A stretch of 64,000 nucleotides of DNA from Bursaphelenchus xylophilus (taxonomy: Eukaryota; Nematoda; Chromadorea; Rhabditida; Aphelenchoididae), in contig CAJFCV020000002.1 in assembly GCA_904066235.2 (NCBI GenBank), positions 4,650,001-4,714,000 of the forward strand, read 5' to 3'. Below are positions 23,301 through 35,429 of this stretch, piece by piece. The notes beneath the pieces are model-generated. The model had not been told where the DNA came from, searched no databases, and saw nothing but the letters and a program-made list of their open reading frames with translations. Numbering within the stretch: the first letter of the stretch is position 1; each line of letters begins with the position of its first letter. Both the position numbers and the translations under genes were made by a program.

Positions 23301-26300
23301 TCGATGTTATCTTTGAGACTTGGTTCATTTAGCCTTCGGCTAACATCTTGCAATTCTTTGCAAGAAACGACGAAAAAGGTCTGATAAACAAGTTCGTTGA
23401 TTCGGATCACACTCAAAGCAGCATTATCTAGCGCTGAAATTGTGGATGATTTTAGTGGCGTAACGCGATCTTACTTGTTTGTTTTCCTGTATTGATATCC
23501 CCGTTTCCATTGATCCTTGGCAAGGTTGCATTGGCCTCTTTTATTCGGGCCAACTCGATTTCCTTTCGATGAAGTTCGTTTTGTAATCTGATGACTCGAT
23601 GGACGAGTTGATTGCCGGTTGAATGAGTCGTTGCAGAGTCGATGGAACCGTGAATTGATCCTGAAAATGACAATTAGTTGGAAAGGGTCCGGGATTTTAC
23701 TCACCTCCGTCTGGATACCAATCGGATCTATAAGAATTTTCTCCACTTCGATTTCCCGAATTTTCCGAAGTTTTGCCTTTGGGCGGCTTCTTCCCATTTT
23801 TGAGCAGTTCCAAGGGTTCGTCGGCCACTTGAGATAATGATTTTCCAGTTTGAACCAATCTTGGAACTGGCTCATTTTTCAATTTGCAGAGCCTTTGATT
23901 GGTCGTCGGAGTTCGGGTAAATCGCTCGTTGAAATTGTGGGGATGGATTTTCTCCTAAAGGATAAAGTAAATTTCATAGCTTTGTTTACGTAATATTCAA
24001 ATTATTCAAAAACAATCAGAGTGCCCTTTCACTACCGTACTTTGTAGTGAAAGTTACCTCGGCCATGCCTCCATTCTGCAGATTGAAAAAGGAAGACCGA
24101 TTGCACTGTGCTGTGCCGTCCGCAAAACGTTTCAATCGCTGCGAAATTGAATTGTCGCTTGATTTTGTCGCAGCGACAATCACTCATCGTACGCCGAGAG
24201 AGTGCGCATTTGGGAGAGAAGGCAGAGCGAAGCGGGAAAGAGAAATATCGCTGTTCTCTTCGTTTGTCGCTGCAAGGTTTTTTCGGCACAGTGCGAATTT
24301 TTCTGAGCTTGGAATTTTAATTCCAATTCTTAATTTTTAAAAGAATTAAAGTTCCCGCCTTTAGTAAATTTTCAATCAGCAGTTGAATGACTCTTGATTT
24401 TGGAGTCTCAATAAATAAAATGTTTCTGAACTTACTCCCACAACAGGCAAACTGATATCGCTGCCATTGCTCTGCCTGCTGGCCAGTCCGCCCGTTGATT
24501 GGGCTCTTCGCGAGAATTTGTATCGCTTGGCTGACCCATTTTCGGCTTGTTGGTTCGTCTGGAAAAATCTCACGGTTTTGGGACCAATCACATGGAAATC
24601 GGTCATATATATGGTTATTTTTCCTCTGCTTCCTTAACAAAAACTCATCATATAGTTTTAACAACTCTCGCTGGTCACGCCGCTTTTAATTATTATAAAA
24701 GTTAAGATTCGACATTTACAATCCAAATGAATTTATATAGGTTTATAAAAACCAGTATATGTAATTGGAAATTTCTCGAATTTTGAATGGAAACTCATTA
24801 AAGCCCTGAGGGCGAAAAGAGATTCTACTCGAATTTTCTTGCCCCCAGGGCTTAATCCCCACAGCGCGGCGGCAAGGTGTGCGAAGAAAAAGCCAGGGTA
24901 AAATTAGGGTGTTGTGTTTATGGGAAAATGGAAATACCAAGATTATTGGAACGAGCGAAAGATGTTTTGAACCGCCTTTATCACTTTGTGTAGTCTTTGC
25001 TTGGGGAACACGTGGCTTGAAAATATTGAGAGTACACAGTTCGTATTATTTGTCTAAACCAGTGGCGGTTCTTTTTTTATTGCTGTAAAGGAAACTGGTG
25101 GTGTGAAAGTTGCAAAATAATTCATTGAACAGTGTGTAAACCGGATTCTCCCCTCCCAGGACCCAATACTTCAACATGAACTTTCGTACAACATATCCCG
25201 CAGTAAGTAAGGTAGAACATGACATCCCTCCACTTACCAAAGGCCCCTTCGGCAAGGCCGGCATTTGAAACTGGAACTCCTTGTCGCCGAACCGCAGTAA
25301 ATCCCCGGCTCTGAGCTCGATCATCCCGTAAACCAGTCGGCCGTTACTCTCGGTCGCTCCCACACAACCACCGGCTTGGCCACTGTGCAAGTCACGCAAC
25401 CAGAAGGAACGCGTCAACGGGTGATATTCGATAAGCGCGTGCTTTTCGGACACCTTTCGCGACTGAAATTAGCCGATTACCTGCGAAAAAACAAGACTAA
25501 AACGAGAGGAGATTGGAGCTTTCACAACTAGTGTCCGCCAAAAAAAAAAAGACTTGGACTGCAGGGTATGCGTGCTGGATAAGAGACCGATTAATTAATC
25601 AGCACGAGAGGGATTTCCAGGAGAAAATCGGCTAACATTCCCGGGATGTCGGTCAGATGGACTGGAGATTGTAAAGCGTTTTGGGGAAAAGGTATTTGAA
25701 GGTTATAGAGACAAATTATACTTGGTGACTCAAGAGTATAATCAGGCCAAAAGCTGAGCGTATTTTATGTTAAACGTTAAACTGGTTCTACGCCGTTACG
25801 CAAGCGGATATATAAATTTTACGTCGTTACCTTTCAAGTGGGGATTAAGATATCCTCATAACACTTTGCTGCGTTGGGTAACATACGGGTAATTCCGGAT
25901 TAAGATCTTAGAAACAGACTGGTAAAACGTCAAGTGTTCGACTACAGAAGGGGTCATTAATAAAGCAAGGGGTTTGTAATCTCTTAGTGTAGGCTTTTAA
26001 TACCTTATTCTAACAGGCAGGTAAAATGTTCAAGTGTTCGGCTACAGAAGGGGTCATTAATAAAGCAAGGGGTTTGTAATCTTTTAGTGCAGGCTTTTAA
26101 TACCTTATTCTAAGTATCAGAAAGTGCAAGTTTATGGAAAACAAACCTTAGTGTAAAGACTCTTTAAAAGCAGAAGAATCTGCAAGTAAATGCACTTATT
26201 ATTAGTTTCCAGGACAAAATTTCGATCAAAAATTATATTTACGAGAACAAGTTTGCTTGTTGTTTGATCAAAAATTAGACTTATAGCTTTACTGTAGCGC

Positions 26301-27740
26301 TTACACGACGAAAATGCCCCCGTTTTCCACTACTACATCCCTAGCATTTGGCAGTTTATCCAGATTTCAAAAATTTCTCCAGGAAATGGTGGATTTATTC
26401 CCCCAAGGGCCTTTAAACGCTGACTGACCTCTAATGAGTTTGCGAGGTGTAAATGGACATAAGTTGCGCCGGGATTATTAGTCGAAAGTCACCTGTGCCC
26501 AGCGGGCTTGCGGCAAATAATAAGGTCGGCAAAACAATTCAAAAAGCGGTAAGCAATTAACCGGTTCTTCAAAAGTTCGGGAATTTAAAAATATTATATT
26601 CGGTGTCAGCTATACATACCTTGGCGAGCACGCAAAAACTAAGCACTTTGAAGATCGGCTTAAAAGAAATATGAAAAAAATGGAAAAAGTAAAAATTTGG
26701 AGGTCTCTGCAACTCGTTGTGTCATAGAATTAAAACGCCAAAATTTCACTGAATTCCGACTACAATTTTAAGCAAATACTCCATTTGGATAGTAATGTAG
26801 CCCCTCCATCCGAATACACTCATCTTTTTTGAAAAACAAACCAGTAATCTTTTGATTGTCAAAAAATATGTTCGTAAGCGCCCCGCTATGCATATACATA
26901 TTTAAATATATCTAGAGTCTAATTACATTGAGAAAGTAGGTAACGTAATTACTTATCTTCCAAATTATTGTAATTGCCGGAAGCAAGGGCCAAGCTTTAA
27001 ATGAATGTCACCATAATCGCATGTCTGTGGTTTGTTGTGACAGTAAATAGCAAAAAACATAAAGAGCGTTAGAAAAAAAAATTGAAAAAGTTGGGGACAA
27101 AAACGTTTTGTTACAGTTTGCTGGTTTTAAAAGTTTAAATTTATTAGAATGCAAGATTGAAACCTCAAAAATATGTTCTAATGACGTGTCTTGCATCTGG
27201 GTTTTGGAAGTTTTGGAGTATTTGCAAAGAAGTTCTACAAGCCCTGAAAAGCAGCGGCTTCCCGAGTTTAAAAACACTCTAGAAGATTTTTTATTGCACC
27301 TAAAGATAAAAACAGGGCCTAAGAGGATGACACTCATATAATCTTCTAGTAGCATGCTAGTTCTCCCCTCGGCTCTTTTAGATACCCGTCTTATCCGCTA
27401 ATCCTGTAATTAGGTCCCTGAAGACGTCGTTTGCCGGTTTATTTTCTGGTAATCCTCCAAGGCATTAAATTTTTAAATTTCGGAGACACTGACATAGGAT
27501 TACCTGAAAAGCGAACGCACTTCAAGAAAAGCACACGAAAAATATGCTAAAATTAGAAGAAACGTTGTAGATTTTGCAGCAAAACATGTGATTTGCAACG
27601 TGAATAAAGTTGAAACCTCAAAGTGGACAAAGAAAACTTACGTTAACCACGAAATCATTGGATAAATCTTTCCCAATCAACGTCACTCCCGACTTCAGTT
27701 CGAATTTTTCCGTAGTCTTGCCACGCTTACATATCAGCAT
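20378..27740 (-). CDS. Large FHA-domain, coiled-coil protein (FHAD1-like)
   Basis: Ten exons (27642-27740, 25238-25462, 24436-24558, 23705-23954, 23475-23660, 23138-23433, 22783-23071, 22379-22740, 20740-22329, 20378-20698) join without a phase conflict to give 1246 residues. The N-terminal FHA domain (1-108) is split by a 2.2-kb intron between GKDLSNDFVVN and SRKVSEKHALIEY; the SxxH core and the later GDLLRFGDKEFQF strand are present. FHA domains bind phosphothreonine peptides. Next come a basic Ser-rich linker, helical segments, a coiled coil (LTEKNDDLVEELEKEKAINQ), then one 530-codon, strongly acidic exon with predicted disorder and a final helical segment (LAKVLAEALAVDL). The HALIEY and GDLLRFG strings resemble human FHAD1. 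The start follows an ATTTTAG acceptor. Function in nematodes is unknown; FHA plus coiled coil suggests a cytoskeletal or centrosomal scaffold. Confidence 0.8.
25915..26113. repeat. Two-copy tandem repeat of about 100 bp
   Basis: Two head-to-tail copies (25915-26013 and 26014-26113) differ at only a handful of positions; shared text includes ACAGAAGGGGTCATTAATAA and GCAGGCTTTTAATACC or its close variant. The repeat lies within the long first intron of the FHA-domain gene and has no coding potential. Confidence 0.9.
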
Positions 27741-29624
27741 ATTCCTCTAAAATACGAACATAGTACAGAATGAGGCACAGAAAACAATTTCTCACACACC
27801 AGAAAACGTAAAGGGCCGCTAATTGAACTTGTAATACAATGCACGGCATACTTTCAGGGGTTACAAGTACAGGGAGTTATTGTATTCTGTTTCATAAGAA
27901 TAAAAAAGTAGACTTAAGGTCGTCGCAAAATTAATTTAAATATATTACCTAAGCAAGATTACATGCGTTTGACGGTAAACTACTTTCTCTTATAAAATTT
28001 TACCTGTTAACAAGGGAAATACGCAAAGTATGGCGATTAAACTTTATTTTTTGGCACAAAGATCATGGCATTTTGCCTCAGCAAATGCATAAATTAGGCT
28101 GTATGTGCTTTGAAACCTAAAGTAGACCCTCAAAGTGAAACGAAATGATTTTTTGACATTACGCTTTGTATGGACATGCAAAAAGTTTCCCGAAACCTTT
28201 CCAAAAATCCCTTTCTCAGACATTAATTTTGGGCCGTTGGAAAGCGCCCCTCAAATGTTATAAATAAGCAGGTGTTTGTGGTTCGACGTAAAAGACTAAG
28301 CATTCTGGTTAACACGACGAGTAATTCCTGCAGAAGCCAGCCTCAAAATTTTCTTGCAAAGATAAAGTTTGGAGACAAGAACGGGGCCCAAAGTAAGATG
28401 GCCATATTTGGTATGCCCGTGGTATCTTCCCCATCTCCTTCCACGGACGGGAAATTGCAAACAAGCAAAGGATTTAGCCAGAAGTTTGGTAGGCGCTAAT
28501 GTAAAAGTAATGCGGGCTAATGTAATTACCATCGAGTGTCTTCTCGTGGTTTAGAATCTCGTTTTTGAACGCATTGCCACAGAAATACAATTCTGCGGAC
28601 AAGAAAAGGCCAGATTTGTAATCGATAGGAAAAAGGCCAAAATTGCCAATTAAAAAAAATTAAATACGGAATTAATTGTAGTGAGAATGTGTGACATACA
28701 GGGTGGCCGGTTATTATTGGGCTTAAATTGAGCCGTAATTACATTTTGAGTTGTTTTGCCTTGAGTTGGTTGTGAGAAATGTTTTCAAAAATGTTGGACA
28801 TTGCAATCCATTGTATCGTTGGGCGATATTTACGCGACTGACTGATAATGGAATTGGCATTTCTTGCTCGAAGCTAAAACGATAAAGCGCATAAAAAATA
28901 ATATTATACTAACACGCTGCCAAAAATACCCAAATATTACCCCAGCTTATACAAGGCCTTCTGGGAAGTTGCCGGACTGAAGTCGGTAACGCATGATGTG
29001 AAAAATTTTTTTTTCGCTTTTCTTGTTTTTTGTGCCGAGGCATTTTTGGGCTGTCTGTCGCATCCTGAATTTTAATGCACAGTGCAAACGGCAATCAGCC
29101 CGGCGACTTTCCGGAAGGCTTAGTACATGGTCTTATGTTGAGATAAAAGGAGTCCAACAAAAGAGTAGTGAATTCGGTATTATTGGTAGTATATCATTGC
29201 TCTCAGAAAACACAACGAATTGAATTCTAAAAAAACAATAATAATGGGTTAGCTTCGTCTAGGCAATAGCGTAACACAAAGAAACGTTGCAAGTTTTGTA
29301 TAAAAATAGAAATTGCATTTTCAATTTATTGGAATTCGTTAATATACGAATTATAACTGTACGGAAACACAATATCTGTAATCCATGGAAAACATAAACA
29401 AAATTGCAGCTGGATGTTGATAGTTTATAGAAATTACTGGATTAGTGTGTGACCACCGGAAGCTGTATTTTCAGCGTTGTGCAGTTTAATTACATAGAGC
29501 GTTAATTGTATTCGACCTTTTTTGTCATCTCGGCAATATTTATTCACAAACTTTGCAAAAGGTAATGCAGTAGTCTTGCAAGGTGTAAAAATATTTGCAG
29601 AAATAAGTTATAAGAACGATTAAA
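27741..29624. other. Intergenic with dispersed repeat fragments
   Basis: The stretch separates the start of the FHA gene from the 3' end of the collagen gene. No gene was recognised; the 75-codon frames near 28270-28530 overlap on both strands and look like chance. Two repeat traces are visible: a TACAGGGTGG end starting at about 28697 that resembles the MITE family seen at 35.8 and 45.9 kb, and a block at 29035-29110 shared with the repeat at 47.0-47.4 kb. Confidence 0.5.
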
Positions 29625-30638
29625 TTAATAGCCAGGAGCGGTTCTTGGCGGAGGACAATGATCACAGCTGCCCTTAGGGCCTGGATATCCCGGCCGCCCA
29701 GGACCTCCCGGTCCACCTGGCCTACCTGGTCCACCGGGAGCGCCTTGATCACCTGGTGGTCCCATTGGGCCAGGATAAGCTCTTCCTGGAGCTCCTGGTT
29801 GTCCCATCGAGCCCGGAGAACCTGGAGGTCCCATTGGCCCAGCTGGCCCATATTGAGGCGGGCCATCAATCACTTGGCCAGGCGCTCCTCTGCCCCCTGG
29901 TTTGCCGGGCATACCAGGACTTCCCATCGGTCCCATAGCTCCAGGTGGGCCAGGTGGTCCCATCATTCCCGGGCCATAGGATGCCCCGGGTTCTCCAGGT
30001 CGACCAGGAGGACCTTTTGGTCCCATTCCTCCGGGCATTCCTGCAGGTCCTGGTGGACAGTCGAAGCAGAAGTCTTGAGGTCTTGGCTTGTCATTCAGCC
30101 CTGCATCCGGTCCAGGCGTTCCGTCGTTTCCCGGTGCTCCATCTTTACCTGGATAGCCATCTCCTCCAGGTGGGCCAGGAGGACCTCCCATCCCTACCCC
30201 GCATGAGCAACTTTGAGCCGGTGCTGGACGATACGGAGCTGGCCGTGGCGCCTGCATTGGCCGTTGATATTGTGGCTGGGCTTGTGGTTGATAAGGAGCT
30301 TGTTGATACGATGGTTGCTGATAGTTTGGCGGGGAATATCCAGCGCCCATTTGGTGGAAGTGACGCTTGATTCGAACTTCGTGACCAGTGATATCATGAG
30401 TTCTATGATATTGCAACCATAGATCGTTTGTTCGATGGAGACAGAAGGAGAGTTCGTCTTGAAGGCCACTTTGTACATATTGAATGTAATTGTAGAGAAG
30501 GGGAACCGCCAAGATTACGGTCAGAATGGCTGAAGTTGTAACGGACGTGGCAATTAGAGCATGACGGCGAAGAGTTTCTGCTTCTAGGAGCAATGTACCG
30601 TGTGACTTTAGTTGGGGATTAGATGACGTTTGTGACAT
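29625..30638 (-). CDS. Cuticle collagen
   Basis: A single exon encodes 337 residues with the standard nematode cuticle collagen layout. There is an N-terminal Col_cuticle_N region with a membrane or signal-anchor segment (about 28-52), a subtilisin-type cleavage site RIKR at 89-92, a Gln/Pro/Tyr-rich linker, a cysteine pair SCSC (143-146), a short Gly-X-Y block, CFDC (191-194), a long Gly-X-Y domain with small interruptions, and a C-terminal [13 protein letters not shown]. Cysteine pairs flanking the triple helix make trimer disulfides. The product is secreted by hypodermis and crosslinked into cuticle at a moult. The ATG directly follows a TTTCAG acceptor, and a leader exon appears to lie upstream. 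Which collagen subgroup it belongs to cannot be settled by eye. Confidence 0.95.
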   Translation of the reverse strand: MSQTSSNPQLKSHGTLLLEAETLRRHALIATSVTTSAILTVILAVPLLYNYIQYVQSGLQDELSFCLHRTNDLWLQYHRTHDITGHEVRIKRHFHQMGAGYSPPNYQQPSYQQAPYQPQAQPQYQRPMQAPRPAPYRPAPAQSCSCGVGMGGPPGPPGGDGYPGKDGAPGNDGTPGPDAGLNDKPRPQDFCFDCPPGPAGMPGGMGPKGPPGRPGEPGASYGPGMMGPPGPPGAMGPMGSPGMPGKPGGRGAPGQVIDGPPQYGPAGPMGPPGSPGSMGQPGAPGRAYPGPMGPPGDQGAPGGPGRPGGPGGPGRPGYPGPKGSCDHCPPPRTAPGY

Positions 30639-30910
30639 CTGAAATGAAGAAAAATAAAAATTAAATTTTGGTATTTCCTAGTGATAGCTGGCAGGCATAT
30701 ATATTTTTAAATATGTTACTGAGAGCAAAGATAATATATGCACTGTAATAGTGCACTAGGCAGAAGTATATAAGCACGAGAAACTCTTGGGAACTCACCG
30801 TAGAATCTTCGGACAATATATTATAATTGACGCATTCAAGCGGCCAGAATGGCAACGACAGCGACTGGCGACACTACCGTTTACGCCCCGCTTTTCATAG
30901 CAATTTATAC
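30639..30910 (-). promoter_or_regulatory. Collagen leader intron and likely TATA promoter
   Basis: Reading on the minus strand, a TATAAA box occurs at 30904-30909. A plausible untranslated exon of about 75 nt ends at 30799 with an ACG/GTGAGT donor. The intron 30639-30798 ends in TTTCAG directly at the collagen ATG. Distance from TATA to the inferred transcription start (about 30 nt) is as expected. Alternatively the acceptor could receive a spliced leader. Confidence 0.5.
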
Positions 30911-31200
30911 ACAAAGCCTCTTCTCCCAGCCACTTGACTGTCGACGCCTCGCGCAATAAAACAGTTCATAAACCTGGTTATTACTCAACCCAAGGTCCGC
31001 ATCAAGGTTATTTCCGGTTCAAAACAACCTTTTTCACAAAGTTTCATATCGATTATGACTTTTTATTGTCTTCTTTTGTAGTTTTATTGTGACAAAATGA
31101 GTCAATTTGATAGAAAACTTTCTTGAATTAAGAAATTCGCAACGCGATAGATTAGAGTCATTAAAGTTAGTTAAAGAGGAGGCTACTGTAATGTACAATA

Positions 31201-32828
31201 TTAGTGGAGGTTTGAAACACCTTCTGAGGATCGTGCAGTTTTGACTCGCGAGAGTTCCGATGCATTTGTTGTGCTGACCGAGCGGCGGAACGGCCGGAGG
31301 AATTTTCGCGCTATATATCGGCGAATCGTCTTGTTGCAGCAGATGTAGATAACTGGTGGGGTCCCTAAAACAATAAAGATGTTCTCAAATTTTGGTCGGC
31401 CTGATAAATAGCACCATTTATATTTTTTTGCTGATTTCACTTACCATGCGAAGCCAAATAGGCCGAAGACGCAACGAGTGTGTAATAAAAGTTCACCGGT
31501 AAATACTGAATGATGACATAAGACGCGGCGGCGACGAAATGAATGGCTCCGATAATCAGAATTTGGATGTATGTCTAAAGTACATTCAGCATAAGCTTTT
31601 ACGCGAAATGATGTAGTCAATGTTGCATTTTTCTTACCGATTTGTCTTTGATATTTCCCAGGGATTTGGTCATTCGCGTCTTTTTGAAGTAGACAAAAAA
31701 GAAGTAAGCGTACACTCCGGAATGAGCGAGCATCACACAGAGGTTGTTCATGGAATGCCAGATACTTTGGTACTGAAATTTTTAGGTTAAAAAATTTGTT
31801 ATGGTGGGAATTTGTGTTGGGTTCTAGGGTTGTATCATCCAAGCAGAGGTTGCTGGCGAAATTTTGAAGGTGCTTATAAAACAATTCGTATATTGTGGTG
31901 ATTACTTCTGCAAAATGGAACATTCATTTCGTCAAACTTCCTCATCTACCGGGTTCATGCTACGAAGTTACCTTGTGTTCGGTATCTTCATAATACCCAT
32001 AATGAGGATTGAAGAACCAGGTCATCATTTCTCCATTGAAAAACGCACTAGGAGTGAAAATGAAAAAGAAAAAGAAATAAATGACTGGAGTCGCAATCCA
32101 GAAGATCTTTCGCCATCCCCCAAACATGACATCTGCCCAGTAATGACTCGTCAATTCGGCACATCGATTGATTCCGAGGAATAGTGAGGTCAACGTGCTG
32201 GACGACCACATTGCTAAAGCAATCAGTGATATTATTTCAGAATATTTAACGTAAATATATGAAGGGCTGGTCACTTACAAACTCCCAATGACCCGAAGAA
32301 GTACATGAGGTTAGGAAAGTCACAATAAACATGCCCAAAGAAGGCATGGAAACCAGTAAACAGTCCGCAAGTCTGTATTCCGAATAGATGCATTACTCCC
32401 AATAGAAACATCAATTGATAACTCGCCCTCTTTCTGTTTTCGGAGGACATCATTGCCATTAAGCAAGGCACATATAAGATCTAAAAGTTAATTGATTTTT
32501 TTATGGCTTATCTTGCATCGTGTGATAGGTTTCGAGAAGGGTCTTGACAGCGCTATGCGAATTTCACATCGTCTTTGTTTAGAACAACCTCTCCGCACCC
32601 TCCAGACATGCCAGCCCTCTCGAATCACATAGTAAATAAAAACGATTACTTTTTTGCAAATTTTATAACATTACTTTAATAACTTACGACTGTTACCACG
32701 TAGAAGACTAAAACCAAGGCTCCCAGAAGTTTGTGCTGCCTTTTCTCCAACGGAATAGAAGTCGGATCGTAAAAGGAACAGTTATACCATAATCTATACT
32801 TTTCGGGCTCAAAAAAATAAACCTCCAT
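31201..32828 (-). CDS. Srt-family seven-transmembrane chemoreceptor
   Basis: Six exons (32688-32828, 32279-32480, 31972-32213, 31638-31772, 31445-31574, 31201-31364) join in phase to 337 residues, the typical length of nematode serpentine receptor class T. Seven hydrophobic segments are present. Family-like motifs include the short N-terminus with YRLWYNCS, then ILYVPCLMAM before the ASYQLMFLLGVMHLFGIQ second helix, INRCAEL at the end of helix three (the DRY position), a Phe-rich helix four, and GTPPVIYI in helix seven followed by a basic tail. Such receptors sit in ciliated sensory neurons and detect odorants or pheromones; ligand unknown. No domain is missing, so the gene looks intact. Confidence 0.85.
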
Positions 32829-35429
32829 GGCCTTCTACTTGTTGTTGTAAGGCTTCCAAAACTGTAATCTTTGGCTATATTATAAATACGGCGGTAACAA
32901 GATTGGCAATTAAAAATCGGGGCAATTTGGCTCGATATAGTGCGACTGGTCATAATAGGACAGCAAGAATGATCTAAGATCTTTGCACCATTATTATTTA
33001 TACAAATGTCCGACGGATGAGAAAACATCGTGTTTGGAGTGAATGGAAATTTTGTTTTGTGCAGATAAGGCTACTGTAAAAACATGGGTCCAAAAAATCC
33101 ATGAAAATATTATGAATACGGTACCCCCTCCCCCACAATAAAAGTAATATCCAAGATTCAGAAAAAAATAAAGACTAAAAGCGATGTTTACCGCTGTCTT
33201 ATATACTTCTTCACCTTTACAATTAGATGAATACTTTTAAAGGAAGCCTTCTACATTCTCCTTACTTTCCTATCATCCAACTCTGAGCCTTCAGAGAATC
33301 TTTGGATTCTGTTAAAAATGTTAAAAGTAGGTGTGTTTCGGATGCAAATTAGCCTCGCATTCAAGTATGCCTAAGGACAAGAGACGTCTGGCCAATCAAT
33401 GTTTCCTTTTAACTTTTTGTTATCGTTATGATGTTGCAAAGTGAGAGATTCAGCGAAAGAAAACCGTAAAAATAAACTGAATCGGGTTAATAAGTAAATA
33501 AATTCAAAGAATTTGGCTATTTGTCACATAAAGCGGCTTACAATCGCCTCAGGGATTAGCCGCAATAAAAGAAGCTTTAGCCAAGTTGCCATTTTTGATA
33601 CGATAAGGAAGTCATCAAATTTTATTACTGTATAGATAGGTTTATCGTTTTTTCAGAAAAATCTTTGTAATACCATAAGAAGGCAACTCTTTATCTTCGA
33701 ATTGCAATAAAATGGATTTAAAGAGAAGAGTGACTTTACAATTAGCCGTATTCAATGGCTGAGTGGTGGATGCAAAGTACACGGGATCGTTTTGGAGGGT
33801 TTACTGTGGTAGGTTTTTCAATACGTGCCTAAATGGAAATCCGTGGGATTCCTTGAATCAAAAAAAAAACAAAAAGTTGTACCTTCTTTTGCAACGATTA
33901 TATATAACGAAGAAAATGGACTTGAAAATCAGACTATACAATATCATCAGCCCAAAAATATTATGTTAATATCTGAGATAATTGGTAGGAGCGTAAAAAA
34001 CTACGTGACATAGTGAAAAAGGAGCTATCAAAACGTTTGGTAACATCTGCTAATTGTAAGCTTACTCCGCGTTCTTGTTTTTGTTTTTACTTTGAGAGTG
34101 TAAATTTGTATTTGTCTGCGCAAGATTCATTACAACATGCATGTATTATACTATGTGATTTTAAGTTACAATTGAACACATAAAACTGCCCCTAAAGAAC
34201 ACCTACGACCGGCGATTGCGTGGACACTCGGTAGATGCAAGCATCATAAAGAGTCCTACTTGATCGATGCTTTAAAAATTTCCTTTTCAGCCTTATGTTT
34301 ATTTTCTATGGTTTAACAGATGATGTAAACGAAGTCCTCTGAGCTCACAGTGGCAGTTTCCGTATGGGTTTTTATTCAGAGACATAATAACAGATACTGA
34401 AAAACGTGTTATAGATGTAGTCACAATTTCAAAAACTCCTTTTGCTTGGGCCTAATGATTCCTACATATTCGGTTTTTCTGTTTGTCACGTACAGATCAA
34501 GGCAAGTGTAGGTAAGTAATGTTTTTAGTAAATATTTTTTATCGCCGTCTCAACTCTCTGGAAAGAAAGCTGCAAATTTTTTGGCCCTTAATTCGGCCTT
34601 TTCGATATCTCAAAAGAATATGGAAAAATAAAAGAGCATAATTCGGACTCTGACTACAACTACTGTAGGTTACGTCAATGTTGCGAGTACGGCCAAAAAA
34701 TTTTGCCGACGCAAAAATTAAGAGGTATCTTCAAGGAAGTAAATCTGACGATGGGGTGTTTTTGGGGCTCATCATGATGCTTTTTTCTCCGTTGAGTTCT
34801 TACGAAAGTTGTTGTGACAAATAAGTTTATGTAGCATCATGGTTTCTAGTAACCATCAAGACCACGTCAGACACAAATGAATAAGCAGTGGAAGGCCAAT
34901 ACCATACACTTTTGAGGTATAGTTGTTATTGAGTAACATCGAATTGAACTGGTCAGTAAGGTATAATTTGCTCAGGCTGCGGTTTAATGTTTCAGGTTCA
35001 AGAAATCAATGTAAACATTACGACTGTCAGAGAATAATCGAAACGCTTTTTCTGGTCGCAACAGTGATACTTCGTCAATATTAATTTATTAATCAGCGCT
35101 TCCACGTTTCCTTCCGCGTGGCGCGGTGCTTGTCAATGGCCGTCGTACTTCTATATTACGAATGGAAGTTGAAATGAGCAACATAAAAGACATGCGTTTC
35201 TTCAAAGATTGTGTGGTTCAGTTTGTGTTTATTACTCGAAATTCGAGATACAATCCAATTTTAACATAAGATAGCCCAACAATTTTGATAAAATTGTATC
35301 CAGATTTCTTGGAAAACACGTGACAGGTTGTTTCAAGTTTATTTCAAACGCTTTTAGTTAATCAACCTTGATTTTTTAGGGCTTTCAATAAAATGCAGCA
35401 ATGTTCTGTGTGAAGATGACTTATCCTCT
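32829..35429. other. Intergenic, no gene seen
   Basis: About 2.6 kb separate the Srt receptor start from the 3' end of the first Srd receptor. The 106-codon minus frame at 32708-33028 overlaps the true first Srt exon in another frame and is a shadow. I saw no further exons, tRNA-like structures or clear repeats. Confidence 0.5.

Noticed and set aside
24047..24340. Internal promoter in the FHA-gene intron (GAGAGAGTGCG-rich block)
   Set aside because: The composition is suggestive, but no start exon or conserved element supports it.
29658..30370. Long + strand frames opposite the collagen
   Set aside because: Repetitive Gly-Pro codons of the collagen keep the opposite strand open; the translations are Arg/Ser/Trp-rich artefacts.
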